Shown here piece by piece: positions 1 through 9,551 of a stretch of DNA of 50,038 nt (the first letter of the stretch is position 1; the number at the start of each line of letters is the position of its first letter). This stretch comes from Flavobacteriales bacterium (GTDB lineage: Bacteria > Bacteroidota > Bacteroidia > Flavobacteriales > Flavobacteriaceae): assembly GCA_011524905.1 (NCBI GenBank), contig WTJI01000009.1:15257-65294 (forward strand), read 5' to 3'. The notes beneath the pieces are model-generated. The model did not search any database. It was not told where the DNA came from and saw nothing but the letters and a program-made list of their open reading frames with translations. A program made the translations under genes and the position numbers.

Positions 1-1246
1 CCAACCGTTGCGCTGTCCCCTCACGAGACCACGCATTTTTTTGGGGGAAATCATTTTCCCATCTCCCCTTTTGCTGGACTGCTTTTTCTAGGAAGCCCAC
101 TATTTTCTCGATGTCCTTTGGTCCAATCATCTCAGCAGCTGCGCCTTGTTGGAGTAGGCGTCCCGCTTCGGATTGGGGATCGCCCAGAGACAGCACAGGG
201 ACACCCGTAGCCATATATTCCAACAGCTTACCTGAGATCATTTGAGTGCTGGCGCCTTTAAAAATAAAATTGACCAAAACATCGGCTTGGAACATGAGAC
301 CAAGGGCCTTTTTATGAGGCAGATAATCCAAGTGATGGAGGTCAATTTCTGGCAAGGCGGCTTTAATTTCTTGAAGGATAATGGAATCAATTTGTCCCGC
401 CAAGCTCAAACGTATGGGTAGCGGACTGTTAAGATTTTGCAAGGCTTGGAGCAAGGCAGGATAGTCTTGATTTTGGGTCAGCAATCCGGTAAAAACGACA
501 TGAAAAACACCTACTAGATTTTGACGTTGAAAAGTCTGTATTTTTTCGGTATCAAAGCCATTGGGAATAGCGACAAAATTTTGTTTGAGCACCCGTTGCT
601 TGAGGAGGGTATGAAGTTCTCCTCCCACCGTCGTCAAAACCGTGTCTGCCGATTGTAAGACTTTTTTTTCCAAAAGTTGATCCTTTTTGCGGGTTTTTGA
701 GAGTCTGTACAACTGTTGGTTGTAAAACAAATCCGTCCAAGGGTCGCGCAAGTCAACCAACCAGCGGAAATTGTCCTTTTGTTTCAGGGGTAAAACCGCC
801 AAATGGGTCGAATGGGGTGGACCAGTAGTAATGACCCAATCGATTTTTTCCGTTGCCAATAGTTCTTTTAATGCCTTACGGGCAAAAGGCACCCAGCCTA
901 TTCGGGCATCGGGGACAAAAAAGTTTCCACGGATAAAGGCTGCTAACTTTTGAAAGATTGTCTTACGGGGCACTGCCCCTTGGGGAATGGACCCCTTTCC
1001 CAACCAGCGGGCATATTGATGGAGTGGTTCTCGGGTTGGTGTTCGAATGACCCGAATGTTCTGAACCAATGTATTCAGACTTTTATCCCTTTGCGGATAG
1101 GAAGCCTGCTTATCATCTACAGTAATAATTATGGGTTCCCACCCCATTTTTTTTAAATGATGCGTAAAATAAACCCAACGCTGAACCCCAGAACCACCAG
1201 AGGGTGGCCAATAATATGTCAGAACAACTAGTTTACGGATAGACAA
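1..1246 (-). CDS. GT-B glycosyltransferase (family 4-like), 3' end outside window
   Basis: Transfers a sugar from an activated donor, probably in surface polysaccharide synthesis on the cytoplasmic side. The reverse strand is open from about 1254 to base 1. The N-terminus reads LVVLTYYWPPSGGSGVQRW, the donor-domain start typical of Bacteroidota GT4-like enzymes, with RWLVDLRDPWTD in the middle, AIPNGFD at the domain hinge and KLLEYMATGVPVLSL in the C-terminal nucleotide-sugar domain. About 415 residues are visible and the last ones (WSREGTAQRL) look close to the natural C-terminus. No ATG lies near the start. I chose TTG at 1246, five bases after the stop of the DUF2480 gene, giving MSIRKLVVLTYYW. 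It may be read from the suf transcript. Donor and acceptor cannot be told from sequence. Confidence 0.85.
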   Translation of the reverse strand, partial: MSIRKLVVLTYYWPPSGGSGVQRWVYFTHHLKKMGWEPIIITVDDKQASYPQRDKSLNTLVQNIRVIRTPTREPLHQYARWLGKGSIPQGAVPRKTIFQKLAAFIRGNFFVPDARIGWVPFARKALKELLATEKIDWVITTGPPHSTHLAVLPLKQKDNFRWLVDLRDPWTDLFYNQQLYRLSKTRKKDQLLEKKVLQSADTVLTTVGGELHTLLKQRVLKQNFVAIPNGFDTEKIQTFQRQNLVGVFHVVFTGLLTQNQDYPALLQALQNLNSPLPIRLSLAGQIDSIILQEIKAALPEIDLHHLDYLPHKKALGLMFQADVLVNFIFKGASTQMISGKLLEYMATGVPVLSLGDPQSEAGRLLQQGAAAEMIGPKDIEKIVGFLEKAVQQKGRWENDFPQKNAWSREGTAQRL

Positions 1247-1251
1247 ACGTT

Positions 1252-1755
1252 TTATTTTTTGGCCTTATACAAGGGAACGGAAGAACAGGCTTCGCCAAAA
1301 AACAGGCTTTTGGCTATGGGTTGGAGTTTGCGAATCAGTGCCAGATACGCCGATTGAGGGATGGCGGGATCCGAGCAGCCTTTAATGATTAAGGGCTTGT
1401 CTGCATAGTCTTCTTCTTTCAGATCTTCAATAACAGCTAGGTAAAGGGCATGCTCCAAGGCGACGGAATCTCCCCAAACCACTTGTTTGGCTTTATTTAA
1501 GTAAGTAGTAACCAACAAAGCTGCCCATGCGGGTAAGATTGCCTCACTACTGCAAAAAACAGCAACAGTTTGGTCGGCATAGGGGGCCCAGTTGTGATCG
1601 GCTAGGGCTTGTCGAAAATCTTTTTCACGGAGTATCCATCCTTCCTCCAACCACTGTGTCATATCGATTAGGTGGCGCACACCTGAAGGTCGCAATGCTT
1701 CTAAATCAACAGTAACCAGTGGGCTTTTTGCCACCCGATTGACGATTGCTGCCAT
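1252..1755 (-). CDS. DUF2480 family protein, end of suf operon
   Basis: A 167-residue soluble protein with no signal peptide or membrane segment. I recognise it as the DUF2480 family, conserved in Bacteroidota, from the opening IVNRVAKSPLVTVDLE, the central VAVFCSSEAILPAWAALL and the late IKGCSDPAIPQSAYL. Its biochemical role is not established. It begins two bases after sufT and is the last gene of an unbroken run from sufA, so involvement in Fe-S assembly or delivery is an inference from context. It has two cysteines worth noting (CSS and GCS). Confidence 0.85.
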   Translation of the reverse strand: MAAIVNRVAKSPLVTVDLEALRPSGVRHLIDMTQWLEEGWILREKDFRQALADHNWAPYADQTVAVFCSSEAILPAWAALLVTTYLNKAKQVVWGDSVALEHALYLAVIEDLKEEDYADKPLIIKGCSDPAIPQSAYLALIRKLQPIAKSLFFGEACSSVPLYKAKK

Positions 1756-1757
1756 GG

Positions 1758-2084
1758 CTATAGAAGTCCCAATTCCAATTTAGCTTCCTCACTCATCAGG
1801 TCTTGTGACCAAGGGGGATCAAAGGTGATTTCAACCTCCGCATCGGCCACCTCATCCAGCGACTTAACTTTTTCCTCCACCTCCTGCGGTAAGGTTTCTG
1901 CTACGGGGCAATTGGGTGTTGTTAGGGTCATTAAAACTTTTACCTCAGTGGCTTCATTTACAAATACATCATAGATTAATCCCAATTCATAAATGTCAAC
2001 GGGAATTTCGGGATCGTATACGGTCTTCAGTACCCGTACGATTTTCTCCCCAAGGTCTTGCGTGTCTGTACTTGCTTCTGACAT
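1758..2084 (-). CDS. sufT: SufT / MIP18 (DUF59) family Fe-S assembly protein
   Basis: A 108-residue DUF59 protein. The family helps mature Fe-S proteins. The core motifs are VYDPEIPVDIYELGLIYDV and LTTPNCPVAETLP, whose cysteine is the usual conserved one; WSQDLMSEEAKLELGL ends the domain. There is almost nothing outside the domain, matching the short stand-alone form. It lies 6 bases after sufE and 2 bases before DUF2480, clearly in the suf operon. Assignment to the family is firm; the exact client proteins are unknown. Confidence 0.93.
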   Translation of the reverse strand: MSEASTDTQDLGEKIVRVLKTVYDPEIPVDIYELGLIYDVFVNEATEVKVLMTLTTPNCPVAETLPQEVEEKVKSLDEVADAEVEITFDPPWSQDLMSEEAKLELGLL

Positions 2085-2090
2085 ATCGAA

Positions 2091-2516
2091 TTAGTTTAAT
2101 TGGGTTTGAAAGGCAATGGCATAGAGTTTCATTTGTTTGATCATAGAGAGTAAACCATTAGCACGGGTGGGTGACAGATGTTCTTTCAACCCAATCTGGT
2201 CTATAAAATCAGTTTCTGCAGCTAAAATAGCAGCTGGAGGTTGATTTGAAAAAACTCGGATTAGCAAAGCAATGATCCCTTTGGTGATTATCGCGTCTGA
2301 ATCGGCTGTAAAAACCAGCTTGTCTTTTTCTAGTTCAGCATGCACCCATACTTTACTTTGGCATCCCTTGATGATATTGTCATCGGTTTTGTGCTGGGTA
2401 TCAATCAAGGGTAGGGATTTGCCCAACTCAATCATATGTTCATACCGTTGCATCCAATCTTCAAAAAATGAAAATTCCTCGATGATTTCTTTTTGTATGC
2501 TTGCAATCTCAGCCAT
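2091..2516 (-). CDS. sufE: SufE sulfur-acceptor protein
   Basis: Takes persulfide sulfur from SufS and passes it to the SufBCD scaffold in the cytoplasm. The 141-residue length is normal. The sulfur-accepting cysteine is about residue 52 in NIIKGCQSKVW, and LSPTRANGLLSMIKQMK is the typical C-terminal helix. It follows sufS by 17 bases in the same operon. Confidence 0.96.
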   Translation of the reverse strand: MAEIASIQKEIIEEFSFFEDWMQRYEHMIELGKSLPLIDTQHKTDDNIIKGCQSKVWVHAELEKDKLVFTADSDAIITKGIIALLIRVFSNQPPAAILAAETDFIDQIGLKEHLSPTRANGLLSMIKQMKLYAIAFQTQLN

Positions 2517-2533
2517 GTTTAAAATTAAAAATT

Positions 2534-3751
2534 TTATTCCAACATTTGTTTGGCTTTTTCGACGCCAGCCACCAGCCTATCTATTTCTTCAAAAGTATTG
2601 TAGAAAGAAAATGAAGCCCTTAGTGTACCTGGGATTTGAAAAAAATCCATTATGGGCTGGGCACAATGGTGTCCGGTCCGAACAGCTATGCCCAATTGGT
2701 CGAGGATACTCCCCATATCGTAGGGATGGATATCGCCAACCAAAAAGGAAATGACGGCAGTTTTGTTATCTGCTTCCCCGTAAATCCGAAGGCCATCTAT
2801 TTTCTTTAGCTGTGTCGTAGCATATTCTAAAAGCTCGTGCTCGTAGGCTGCAATCGCTTCTAATCCTAAACTATTAACATAATCCAATGCTGCGCCGAAA
2901 GCAATGCATCCCGCTATATTTGGAGTCCCAGCTTCAAATTTATGGGGCAAATCTGCATAGGTGGTTTTTGTAAAAGTTACGGTTGCAATCATTTCTCCAC
3001 CGCCTTGATAGGGTGGCAACAAATTGAGCAATTCAGATTTCCCATACAACATACCCACACCTGTAGGTCCACATAGCTTGTGTGCCGATGTGACGTAGTA
3101 ATCAATATCTAAGGCTTGAACATCTGTTGGTATATGTGGGGCGGCTTGCGCGCCGTCGATCAGAACCTTGGCACCGACGGCGTGGGCTTGATCAATAATT
3201 TTTTCAATTGGGTTGATCGTACCTAAGGCATTGGAAACATGGTTGACGAAAACCAGCCGAGTTCGATCATTTAAAAGGGTTTCGTATACTTCCATATCTA
3301 AAGTGCCATTCGGTAACATGGGAATCACTTTGAGATGGGCTCCAGTTTTTTCACACAACATTTGCCAGGGCACTATGTTAGAGTGGTGTTCCATGGCCGA
3401 TACCAATAGCTCGTCATTCTCTTGTAACAGCGCACTATAGCCGGCGGCAATAATATTGATACCGTGCGTGGTGCCTGCGGTAAAGATTATCTCTTGGGCG
3501 TGCTGTGCGTTGAAGTGATTTTGAATGGTATGTCTTGCCTTTTCATAAGCGTCTGTAGCTTCTTGACTCAAGGCATGCACTCCCCTATGGATGTTTGCAT
3601 TGTAGTGCGTGTAATAATCAGCAATGACATCGATAACTTGTTTCGGGGTTTGAGAGGTTGCTGCATTATCAAAATAAACCAAAGGGTGGCCATTTACATT
3701 CCGATGTAAAATGGGAAAATCTGCACGGACTTTGGTAATGTCCCAACTCAT
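2534..3751 (-). CDS. sufS: Cysteine desulfurase SufS
   Basis: PLP enzyme that takes sulfur from L-cysteine for Fe-S clusters. The 405-residue length fits group II desulfurases. Visible motifs are VYFDNAATSQTP near the N-terminus, TAGTTHGIN, the PLP lysine in TSAHKLCGPTG, and the catalytic cysteine near residue 363 in RTGHHCAQP, on the short loop typical of SufS rather than IscS. Its start overlaps the end of sufD by four bases (ATGA type), which implies translational coupling. Confidence 0.97.
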   Translation of the reverse strand: MSWDITKVRADFPILHRNVNGHPLVYFDNAATSQTPKQVIDVIADYYTHYNANIHRGVHALSQEATDAYEKARHTIQNHFNAQHAQEIIFTAGTTHGINIIAAGYSALLQENDELLVSAMEHHSNIVPWQMLCEKTGAHLKVIPMLPNGTLDMEVYETLLNDRTRLVFVNHVSNALGTINPIEKIIDQAHAVGAKVLIDGAQAAPHIPTDVQALDIDYYVTSAHKLCGPTGVGMLYGKSELLNLLPPYQGGGEMIATVTFTKTTYADLPHKFEAGTPNIAGCIAFGAALDYVNSLGLEAIAAYEHELLEYATTQLKKIDGLRIYGEADNKTAVISFLVGDIHPYDMGSILDQLGIAVRTGHHCAQPIMDFFQIPGTLRASFSFYNTFEEIDRLVAGVEKAKQMLE

Positions 3752-5064
3752 AATTCGAATCCCATATTGACACCCAATTTCTGGGCAATCAGTTTGTTTA
3801 TTCGCTTTTTTAAAGCCGATATTTGTACACTTTCCAAAACATTGTTGGCAAAAGCATAGGTCATCAAAGCCTTGGCCTCTTTTTTGGGAATGCCACGTGT
3901 TCTAAGATAAAACAAAGCTTCTTCATCCAATTGACCAATAGTACAGCCATGAGAACAGCGAACGTCGTCGGCAAAGATTTCAAGCTGTGGCTTGGTATTA
4001 ACTTTGGCTTTATCGTCCAAAATTATATTGTTGTTTTGCTGAAATGCATTCGTTTTTTGGGCAATTTTATCTACTAAAATTTTTCCATTAAACACCCCTT
4101 GGGAGCGGTCAGAAAATATCCCCTTGTAATCCTGGTGGCTTTCGCAGTTGGGCTGGGCGTGGTGGACCAAAGTGTAGTGATCAACATGCTGCTTTTCTTG
4201 TAAGAGTGTGATGCCTTTTAGTGTCGAATTGATTCGCTCCCCATTCTGAAAATAATTCAGATTGTTTCGGGTGATTTTACCTCCAAATGAAAATGTATGG
4301 ACACTTACATGACTATTGGTGTCTTGTGAGATGTAGGTGTTGTCAATCAGCGAAGCCGTATCTAGGTCATTTTGGATTTTGTAGTAATCAACCAAGGCTT
4401 CTCTATGGGCAAAAATTTCAGTAACTGAATTGGTCACAGCCTGATGTTCGACCAAGCTTTGGTGTCTTTCTATAATTTGAACCTGTGCATTGGTATCAAC
4501 CACAATGAGATTGCGGGGTTGCAACCAAACGGGGCCTTGATCTCCGGTTGCCAAATGGATGATTTCTATTGGTTTTTCGGCAACAATTGATGGGGGTATG
4601 TAAATGTAGGCCCCCTCCCGAGCATAGCTGGTGTTGAGTGCCGTCATGCTTTCTTCTTTTGTGGCAATAGCTCCAAAATACCGATTAATCAAATCGCTAT
4701 ATTTGGGCTTGGTCAAGGCTGCAGACAGCAGACAAACATCCAAACCGTCATGTGTTGTGTCCGATAAAAAAGGACTGTGCACCCCGTCTACAAATACAAT
4801 CTTATACGTGTCAACTTCATAAAGAAAGACATGCTTGATTTCATTCAGATCAACTGCTTTTTCCGAACTCGGAAAGAGAGTGTAATCGTTTAGTATCAAG
4901 CTATTGAGAGACGTATATTTCCAAGCCTCTTCTTTTTTAGAAGGGAAACCTTTTTGCTCAAAGGTCTTTAACGCTGCGGTTCGCAACTGCTGAATGCTGT
5001 CCTTCGGCCCTAATTCTTCCTCAAAAGCAATGTAGGAGTCTAGTAGTTTGTCTTTCAAATCCAT
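3748..5064 (-). CDS. sufD: SufD, SufBC2D scaffold subunit
   Basis: Partner of SufB in the SufBC2D scaffold on which Fe-S clusters are assembled. The 438-residue protein has the right-handed beta-helix core region (QIIERHQSL onward) and the C-terminal helical segment DVRCSHGCTIGQLDEEALFYL, shared by SufB and SufD. Its start shares one base with the end of sufC. Codon use and frame are clean throughout, and there is no sign of damage. Confidence 0.96.
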   Translation of the reverse strand: MDLKDKLLDSYIAFEEELGPKDSIQQLRTAALKTFEQKGFPSKKEEAWKYTSLNSLILNDYTLFPSSEKAVDLNEIKHVFLYEVDTYKIVFVDGVHSPFLSDTTHDGLDVCLLSAALTKPKYSDLINRYFGAIATKEESMTALNTSYAREGAYIYIPPSIVAEKPIEIIHLATGDQGPVWLQPRNLIVVDTNAQVQIIERHQSLVEHQAVTNSVTEIFAHREALVDYYKIQNDLDTASLIDNTYISQDTNSHVSVHTFSFGGKITRNNLNYFQNGERINSTLKGITLLQEKQHVDHYTLVHHAQPNCESHQDYKGIFSDRSQGVFNGKILVDKIAQKTNAFQQNNNIILDDKAKVNTKPQLEIFADDVRCSHGCTIGQLDEEALFYLRTRGIPKKEAKALMTYAFANNVLESVQISALKKRINKLIAQKLGVNMGFEL

Positions 5065-5816
5065 CAGCCCGCTACTTCTTGTTTGATCCAGTCGTAACCT
5101 TTTGCTTCCAATTCTTGTGCCAGTTCTTTTGTGCCTGATTTTACAATTTTCCCTTGGTATAAAACATGGACAAAATCGGGAACAATGTAATCCAAAAGTC
5201 TTTGGTAGTGGGTAATCACGATAGTTGCATTGTCTTTACTTCGAAGGGCATTAACCCCATCAGCAACAATTTTAAGCGCATCAATATCCAATCCTGAGTC
5301 CGTTTCATCCAAGATGGCCAACTTAGGCTCCATCATGGCCATTTGAAAAATTTCATTGCGCTTTTTTTCCCCTCCAGAAAAACCTTGATTCAGTGAGCGA
5401 GACAAAAACTTGGAATCAATCCCCAACAGCGAAGATTTCTCACGTATTTTTTTTAACATCTCACCTGCAGGCATGTCATCTTGTCCAGCAGCTTTTCGCT
5501 TGGCATTAATAGCTGTTTTGATAAAGTTGGTTACTGAAACACCTGGGATTTCTACTGGGTATTGAAACGAGAGAAAAATCCCTTTGTGTGCACGTTCTTC
5601 TGGACTCATCTCACTGATGTCTTCCCCTCCAAAAAGCATATTTCCACCAGTAACTTCATAATCTTCATTTCCTGCTATCACAGAAGAAAGGGTGCTTTTA
5701 CCTGAACCATTGGGTCCCATTATTGCATGTACCTCTCCAGCTTTTACATCCAAGTCGATCCCATTCAAAATCCCTTTGTCATCTACCTCAGCATGTAGGT
5801 TTTCAATTGTTAGCAT
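5064..5816 (-). CDS. sufC: SufC, Fe-S assembly ATPase
   Basis: ABC-type ATPase of the SufBC2D complex; it powers cluster assembly and is not a transporter subunit. The 250 residues contain Walker A GPNGSGKSTL (about residues 34-43), the SufC-type signature FSGGEKKRNEI, Walker B KLAILDETDSGLD and the switch histidine in VITHYQRLL. It lies between sufB (11-base gap) and sufD (1-base overlap). Confidence 0.97.
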   Translation of the reverse strand: MLTIENLHAEVDDKGILNGIDLDVKAGEVHAIMGPNGSGKSTLSSVIAGNEDYEVTGGNMLFGGEDISEMSPEERAHKGIFLSFQYPVEIPGVSVTNFIKTAINAKRKAAGQDDMPAGEMLKKIREKSSLLGIDSKFLSRSLNQGFSGGEKKRNEIFQMAMMEPKLAILDETDSGLDIDALKIVADGVNALRSKDNATIVITHYQRLLDYIVPDFVHVLYQGKIVKSGTKELAQELEAKGYDWIKQEVAG

Positions 5817-5827
5817 AAAGCTGATTT

Positions 5828-7273
5828 TTATCCCACCGATCCCTCGAGGGAGATTTCTAATAATTTTTGTGCTTCAACAGCAAACTCCATCGGAAGCTTA
5901 TTGAGTACTTCTTTACTAAATCCATTGACAATGAGAGCAATGGCTTTTTCCGTATCAATACCTCTTTGATTACAGTAAAAAATCTGGTCTTCGCCAATTT
6001 TACTGGTAGTGGCTTCGTGTTCAACTTGTGCTGAATTGTTTTGCGTTTCGATATAGGGAAAAGTATGTGCCCCACAATCATTACCCATTAATAGGCTATC
6101 GCACTGAGAAAAGTTTCTTGCATGCTGGGCTCGAGGACCAACTTGAACCAGCCCACGATAGCTGTTTTGTGATTTTCCAGCAGAGATTCCTTTGGAAATA
6201 ATGGTACTGCGTGTATTTCTACCTAAATGAATCATCTTGGTACCCGTATCAGCTTGTTGGAAATTATTGGTAACCGCAATCGAATAAAACTCTCCAATAG
6301 AGTGGTCCCCTTTTAACACACAGGAAGGGTATTTCCACGTTACAGCAGACCCTGTTTCTACCTGTGTCCAAGAAATTTTAGAGCGGTTATGACATAGTCC
6401 CCTTTTGGTCACAAAATTAAAAACACCGCCACGACCCTCTTTGTCACCGGGGTACCAGTTTTGAACCGTAGAATATTTAATTTCTGCGTCGTCCATAGCA
6501 ATCAGTTCTACCACTGCAGCGTGCAGTTGATTTTCATCTCTAGATGGCGCAGTGCATCCCTCGAGATAACTCACATAACTGCTTTCATCTGCAACGACCA
6601 GCGTACGCTCAAATTGACCTGTTCCAGCTTGGTTGATTCGAAAATAGGTTGATAATTCCATCGGACAATGTACACCCTTGGGGATGTAACAAAATGATCC
6701 GTCAGAAAAAACAGCCGAATTCAAAGCCGCAAAAAAGTTGTCCTTGGGCGGTACTACAGATCCAATATACCGACGCACCAATTCGGGATATTCTTGAATG
6801 GCTTCGGAAATTGAACAAAATATGATTCCTTTTTCGGCTAGGGTATCTTTAAAGGTAGTTGCTACTGAGACTGAGTCCATGACAATGTCAACGGCAACCC
6901 CAGCCAGTTTTTTTTGTTCTTCAATTGATATCCCCAGTTTGTTAAATGTTTCCAACAATTCGGGGTCTACTTCATCCAGACTTTCGTATTGGTCTTTCTT
7001 TTTGGGAGCCGAATAATAAGAAATAGCTTGATAATCTGGCTTTTCGTATTCAACATTGGGCCAGTCGGGTTCTTCCATCTCTTTCCAGGCTTGGAAGGCT
7101 TCCAATCGCCAGTCGGTCATCCACTGGGGTTCCTTCTTCTTTTCAGAGATCTTGCGAACAATGTCTTCGTTGAGACCAACAGGAAACGTTTCTGAGTCAA
7201 TGTCGGTATAAAACCCATACTCGTACTCTTTACTCTCCAACTCTTTTTTGAGTTCTTCTTCTGTGTACGCCAT
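5828..7273 (-). CDS. sufB: SufB, main Fe-S scaffold subunit
   Basis: Scaffold protein where the nascent Fe-S cluster forms. I chose ATG at 7273 ([14 protein letters not shown], 481 residues, normal for SufB). The frame is open for 31 more codons upstream, but that stretch overlaps the end of sufA and does not look like SufB. Motifs include [61 protein letters not shown] and the C-terminal [21 protein letters not shown]. It follows sufA by 10 bases. Confidence 0.97.
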   Translation of the reverse strand: MAYTEEELKKELESKEYEYGFYTDIDSETFPVGLNEDIVRKISEKKKEPQWMTDWRLEAFQAWKEMEEPDWPNVEYEKPDYQAISYYSAPKKKDQYESLDEVDPELLETFNKLGISIEEQKKLAGVAVDIVMDSVSVATTFKDTLAEKGIIFCSISEAIQEYPELVRRYIGSVVPPKDNFFAALNSAVFSDGSFCYIPKGVHCPMELSTYFRINQAGTGQFERTLVVADESSYVSYLEGCTAPSRDENQLHAAVVELIAMDDAEIKYSTVQNWYPGDKEGRGGVFNFVTKRGLCHNRSKISWTQVETGSAVTWKYPSCVLKGDHSIGEFYSIAVTNNFQQADTGTKMIHLGRNTRSTIISKGISAGKSQNSYRGLVQVGPRAQHARNFSQCDSLLMGNDCGAHTFPYIETQNNSAQVEHEATTSKIGEDQIFYCNQRGIDTEKAIALIVNGFSKEVLNKLPMEFAVEAQKLLEISLEGSVG

Positions 7274-7283
7274 TTTCTTTTTT

Positions 7284-7613
7284 TTAAAGTGAGAAACTCT
7301 CCCCACAACCACAAGTGCGTTGGGCGTTGGGATTGTTAAACACAAAGCCTTTTCCATTGAGTCCACCTGAATACTCTAGGGTGGTTCCAGCCAAATACAA
7401 TAAGCTTTTTTTGTCCACAACGATTTGCACTTCATTGTCCTCGAAGGCTTTGTCTTCGTCTGCTTTTTGCGTGTCAAAGTGCAGGTCATAGGACAAGCCC
7501 GAACAGCCACCACTTTTAACACCAACGCGCACAAAAGCCTCTGCAGGATTAAATCCTTCTTCTTGCATAAGGGTCACTACTTTGTTTTTCGCTGATTCTG
7601 AAACTTTTATCAT
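7284..7613 (-). CDS. sufA: SufA / HesB-IscA family Fe-S carrier
   Basis: A-type carrier that delivers assembled Fe-S clusters to target proteins. At 109 residues it is a complete family member with the three conserved cysteines: one in [11 protein letters not shown] and two in the C-terminal TCGCGESF. It is the first gene of the suf operon. The promoter box lies 26 bases upstream of its ATG. Confidence 0.95.
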   Translation of the reverse strand: MIKVSESAKNKVVTLMQEEGFNPAEAFVRVGVKSGGCSGLSYDLHFDTQKADEDKAFEDNEVQIVVDKKSLLYLAGTTLEYSGGLNGKGFVFNNPNAQRTCGCGESFSL

Positions 7614-7639
7614 TAGGCAACTACAATGCGTTTGATTGA

Positions 7640-7647
7640 CAAATATA
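7640..7647 (-). promoter_or_regulatory. Promoter -7 box of the suf operon
   Basis: TATATTTG on the minus strand matches the Bacteroidota TAnnTTTG element and sits 26 bases before the sufA ATG. I see no clear -33 TTG at the usual distance. The 101-base gap 7614-7714 holds nothing else I can call. Confidence 0.6.
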
Positions 7648-7714
7648 CAACAAACCTATAGAAAGTAAGACTGTTCTTATAGGGATAAGTAATGCTGGTA
7701 TTGTGCGAATTTAT

Positions 7715-8779
7715 TCAATTGGTAGGCGTAATATCACGGCCAAATTGGTTTTCGGTTAAACTTCTAAGAAAGGCTAATAAATCTGCTTTTTCTTGGTCAG
7801 TTAAGCGAACACCACCTTGTTGGACTTTCTTCATTAGTGGATCAATGGTTGGAGAGGGGCGCAGTCCTTCGCTGTAGTGATCAATTACGGCTTCAAGAGT
7901 CTGAAAACGACCGTCGTGCATGTAGGGGGCTGTTCGAGTCAGGTTGCGTAAAGAAGGTGTTCGGAACTTTCCGTTATCGGCTGGATCCCCGGTGACGCCC
8001 CCTAACCCTAAATCGACAAAAACCGAGTCCAAGCCATTGTTGTGAAAAGCATTGTCCGTCCATAGTGGGTTATTCTCACTACCATGACAATGAAAACAAT
8101 CGCCTTTGTCTTCGGCCATAAACAGTTCAAATCCTCTTTGTTGTGCAGGGGTTAAGTTTCCGACTCCCATAAGATACCGGTCAAAGGGGGCATTGGCACT
8201 GATCAAGGTTCGCTCAAATTGAGCCAAGGCTTTTGTCACAGAAGCCGAATCAATTACAGGAGTTCCAAAAGCAGCAGTAAACATTGGGGGGTAGTCTGGA
8301 TTGGCTCTTAAACTCTGGGCCACTACCGACCAATTGTTCTGCATTTCTAATGGATGTGTCACAGGTTCTAGTGCCTGAGCTTCCAGCCCCAAAGATTTTC
8401 CATCCCAGTCAAACCGGTCGTCATAATTCCACGCCAAATTAAACAATGGCATGGCGTTGCGGCTTCCTTCTTTTTTTTGAACACCTAAGCTTACAGCGCG
8501 TATATCCGAAAAAGCTTGCCTTGGAAGGTGGCAACTGGCACAAGAGATCGTTCCATCAACAGAAAGTTTTTTCTCAAAAAACAACCGTTTGCCTAAGGTA
8601 ACACCTTCTTCTGTAAGGGGGTTGTCTATTGGAATTACAGGTGGGATCAATTTCTCCTTAAAAAGCGGAGGAATATTTAACACATAGGGGGCTGGGGGGG
8701 TTATGGTTTCCGGCTGGTCTTTTTTGCAAGCCGTCCAAACCATGCTACACATAACCAAAAGAAAAACCGTTCGTACCAC
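7715..8779 (-). CDS. MauG/MbnH-like di-haem cytochrome c peroxidase family lipoprotein
   Basis: An exported c-type di-haem oxidase. The N-terminus (MVRTVFLLVMCSMVWTACKK) is a lipoprotein signal with cysteine 18 as the lipid site. Two haem sites are seen: CASCH followed by LPRQAFSD, and CFHCH followed by GSENN. FDWDGKSLGLEAQALEPVTHP is the conserved linker with the tryptophan between the haems. The 354-residue length fits the family. The start is GTG at 8779, one base after the MbnP-like gene. MbnH, of this family, oxidises a tryptophan of its partner MbnP to kynurenine to make a copper site, so this is the likelier role than simple peroxide removal. The exact substrate is inferred from the neighbour. 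Confidence 0.88.
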   Translation of the reverse strand: MVRTVFLLVMCSMVWTACKKDQPETITPPAPYVLNIPPLFKEKLIPPVIPIDNPLTEEGVTLGKRLFFEKKLSVDGTISCASCHLPRQAFSDIRAVSLGVQKKEGSRNAMPLFNLAWNYDDRFDWDGKSLGLEAQALEPVTHPLEMQNNWSVVAQSLRANPDYPPMFTAAFGTPVIDSASVTKALAQFERTLISANAPFDRYLMGVGNLTPAQQRGFELFMAEDKGDCFHCHGSENNPLWTDNAFHNNGLDSVFVDLGLGGVTGDPADNGKFRTPSLRNLTRTAPYMHDGRFQTLEAVIDHYSEGLRPSPTIDPLMKKVQQGGVRLTDQEKADLLAFLRSLTENQFGRDITPTN

Positions 8780-8780
8780 G

Positions 8781-9551
8781 CTAATTTTTTTTTACAACAA
8801 TGGAAAATACACTTTTTCCGTTATCAGCCATGCGTTGCTGCGCTTCAAAGTTGGGCATCAGCATGCTGTTGTCTTTCTCTAAGTACCAAAGATGGGGGTT
8901 GACAAACCACTCAGCAAGGTTCATGGAAATGGTCAAATCTTGGTCGGCCGTTTGAGGCGAAATTTGTTGTGATACCTTAAAAAAAGTGTCTTCAAAAACC
9001 AATGCTGTTCCTGCCGTTTTGTCCACCGCTTGAATGGCGTGAAAATTATAGGCTATGGCCTCTGCAGTAGGTTGGGCTTTAAACTTACCGTCCAACTGCA
9101 TGAAGTGATAGCCACCACCAAGGGCTTGGGGAACATTCCAGACCGCTGCGTTCAAGTCGGGATAAACCCCATCTTGATTGGCCAAACGATTTAAACCAAA
9201 AACAAACGAAACCTCTTGAATATCCGCTAGTGGGACATATGTTTCCAAAGACAAACGAAGACTTTCTGCGCTTTTGATATCAATCAAATGATAGGCTTTT
9301 AAAATCACTTGGGACCCGTCTTTAAGCCCAAGGGATAGGTCCGAAATCAAATAGCGAAGCCGTTCGATGGACAACAACTCACCAGCAGCATTTTCAAATG
9401 AATAGGCATTGAGGGTGGTCGGGGTGATTGGGCTGTTGTTCCAGTGTTGCTCAAAATCAATTTCCAATCGAAGTTTTTCTTCTTCCATTTCCGAATGACA
9501 GGCCGCTAATCCGAAAAACAAACACAGGCGAAACCATTGAATATACTTCAT
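8781..9551 (-). CDS. MbnP-like lipoprotein, probable partner of the di-haem protein
   Basis: A 256-residue exported protein with a lipoprotein signal (MKYIQWFRLCLFFGLAACHS, lipid cysteine at residue 19). The body fits the MbnP domain: LEIDFEQHWNN, then IERLRYLISDLSL, YHLIDI, then FVFGLNRLANQDGVYPDLN and GGGYHFMQLDGKF. Several tryptophans (HWNN, AVWNVPQ, AEWFVNPHLWYLE) could be targets for conversion to kynurenine. The stop is one base from the di-haem gene, and its start overlaps the upstream propeller gene by four bases. Family assignment is by pattern; copper binding is inferred from characterised MbnP. Confidence 0.78.
   Translation of the reverse strand: MKYIQWFRLCLFFGLAACHSEMEEEKLRLEIDFEQHWNNSPITPTTLNAYSFENAAGELLSIERLRYLISDLSLGLKDGSQVILKAYHLIDIKSAESLRLSLETYVPLADIQEVSFVFGLNRLANQDGVYPDLNAAVWNVPQALGGGYHFMQLDGKFKAQPTAEAIAYNFHAIQAVDKTAGTALVFEDTFFKVSQQISPQTADQDLTISMNLAEWFVNPHLWYLEKDNSMLMPNFEAQQRMADNGKSVFSIVVKKN

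Noticed and set aside
7274-7366. 31-residue N-terminal extension of SufB
   Set aside because: It overlaps the sufA 3' end in another frame; the family start is MAYTEEEL at 7273.
7715-8779. Plain cytochrome c peroxidase for peroxide removal
   Set aside because: The neighbouring MbnP-like gene makes a MauG/MbnH-type protein-modifying role likelier, though not proven.
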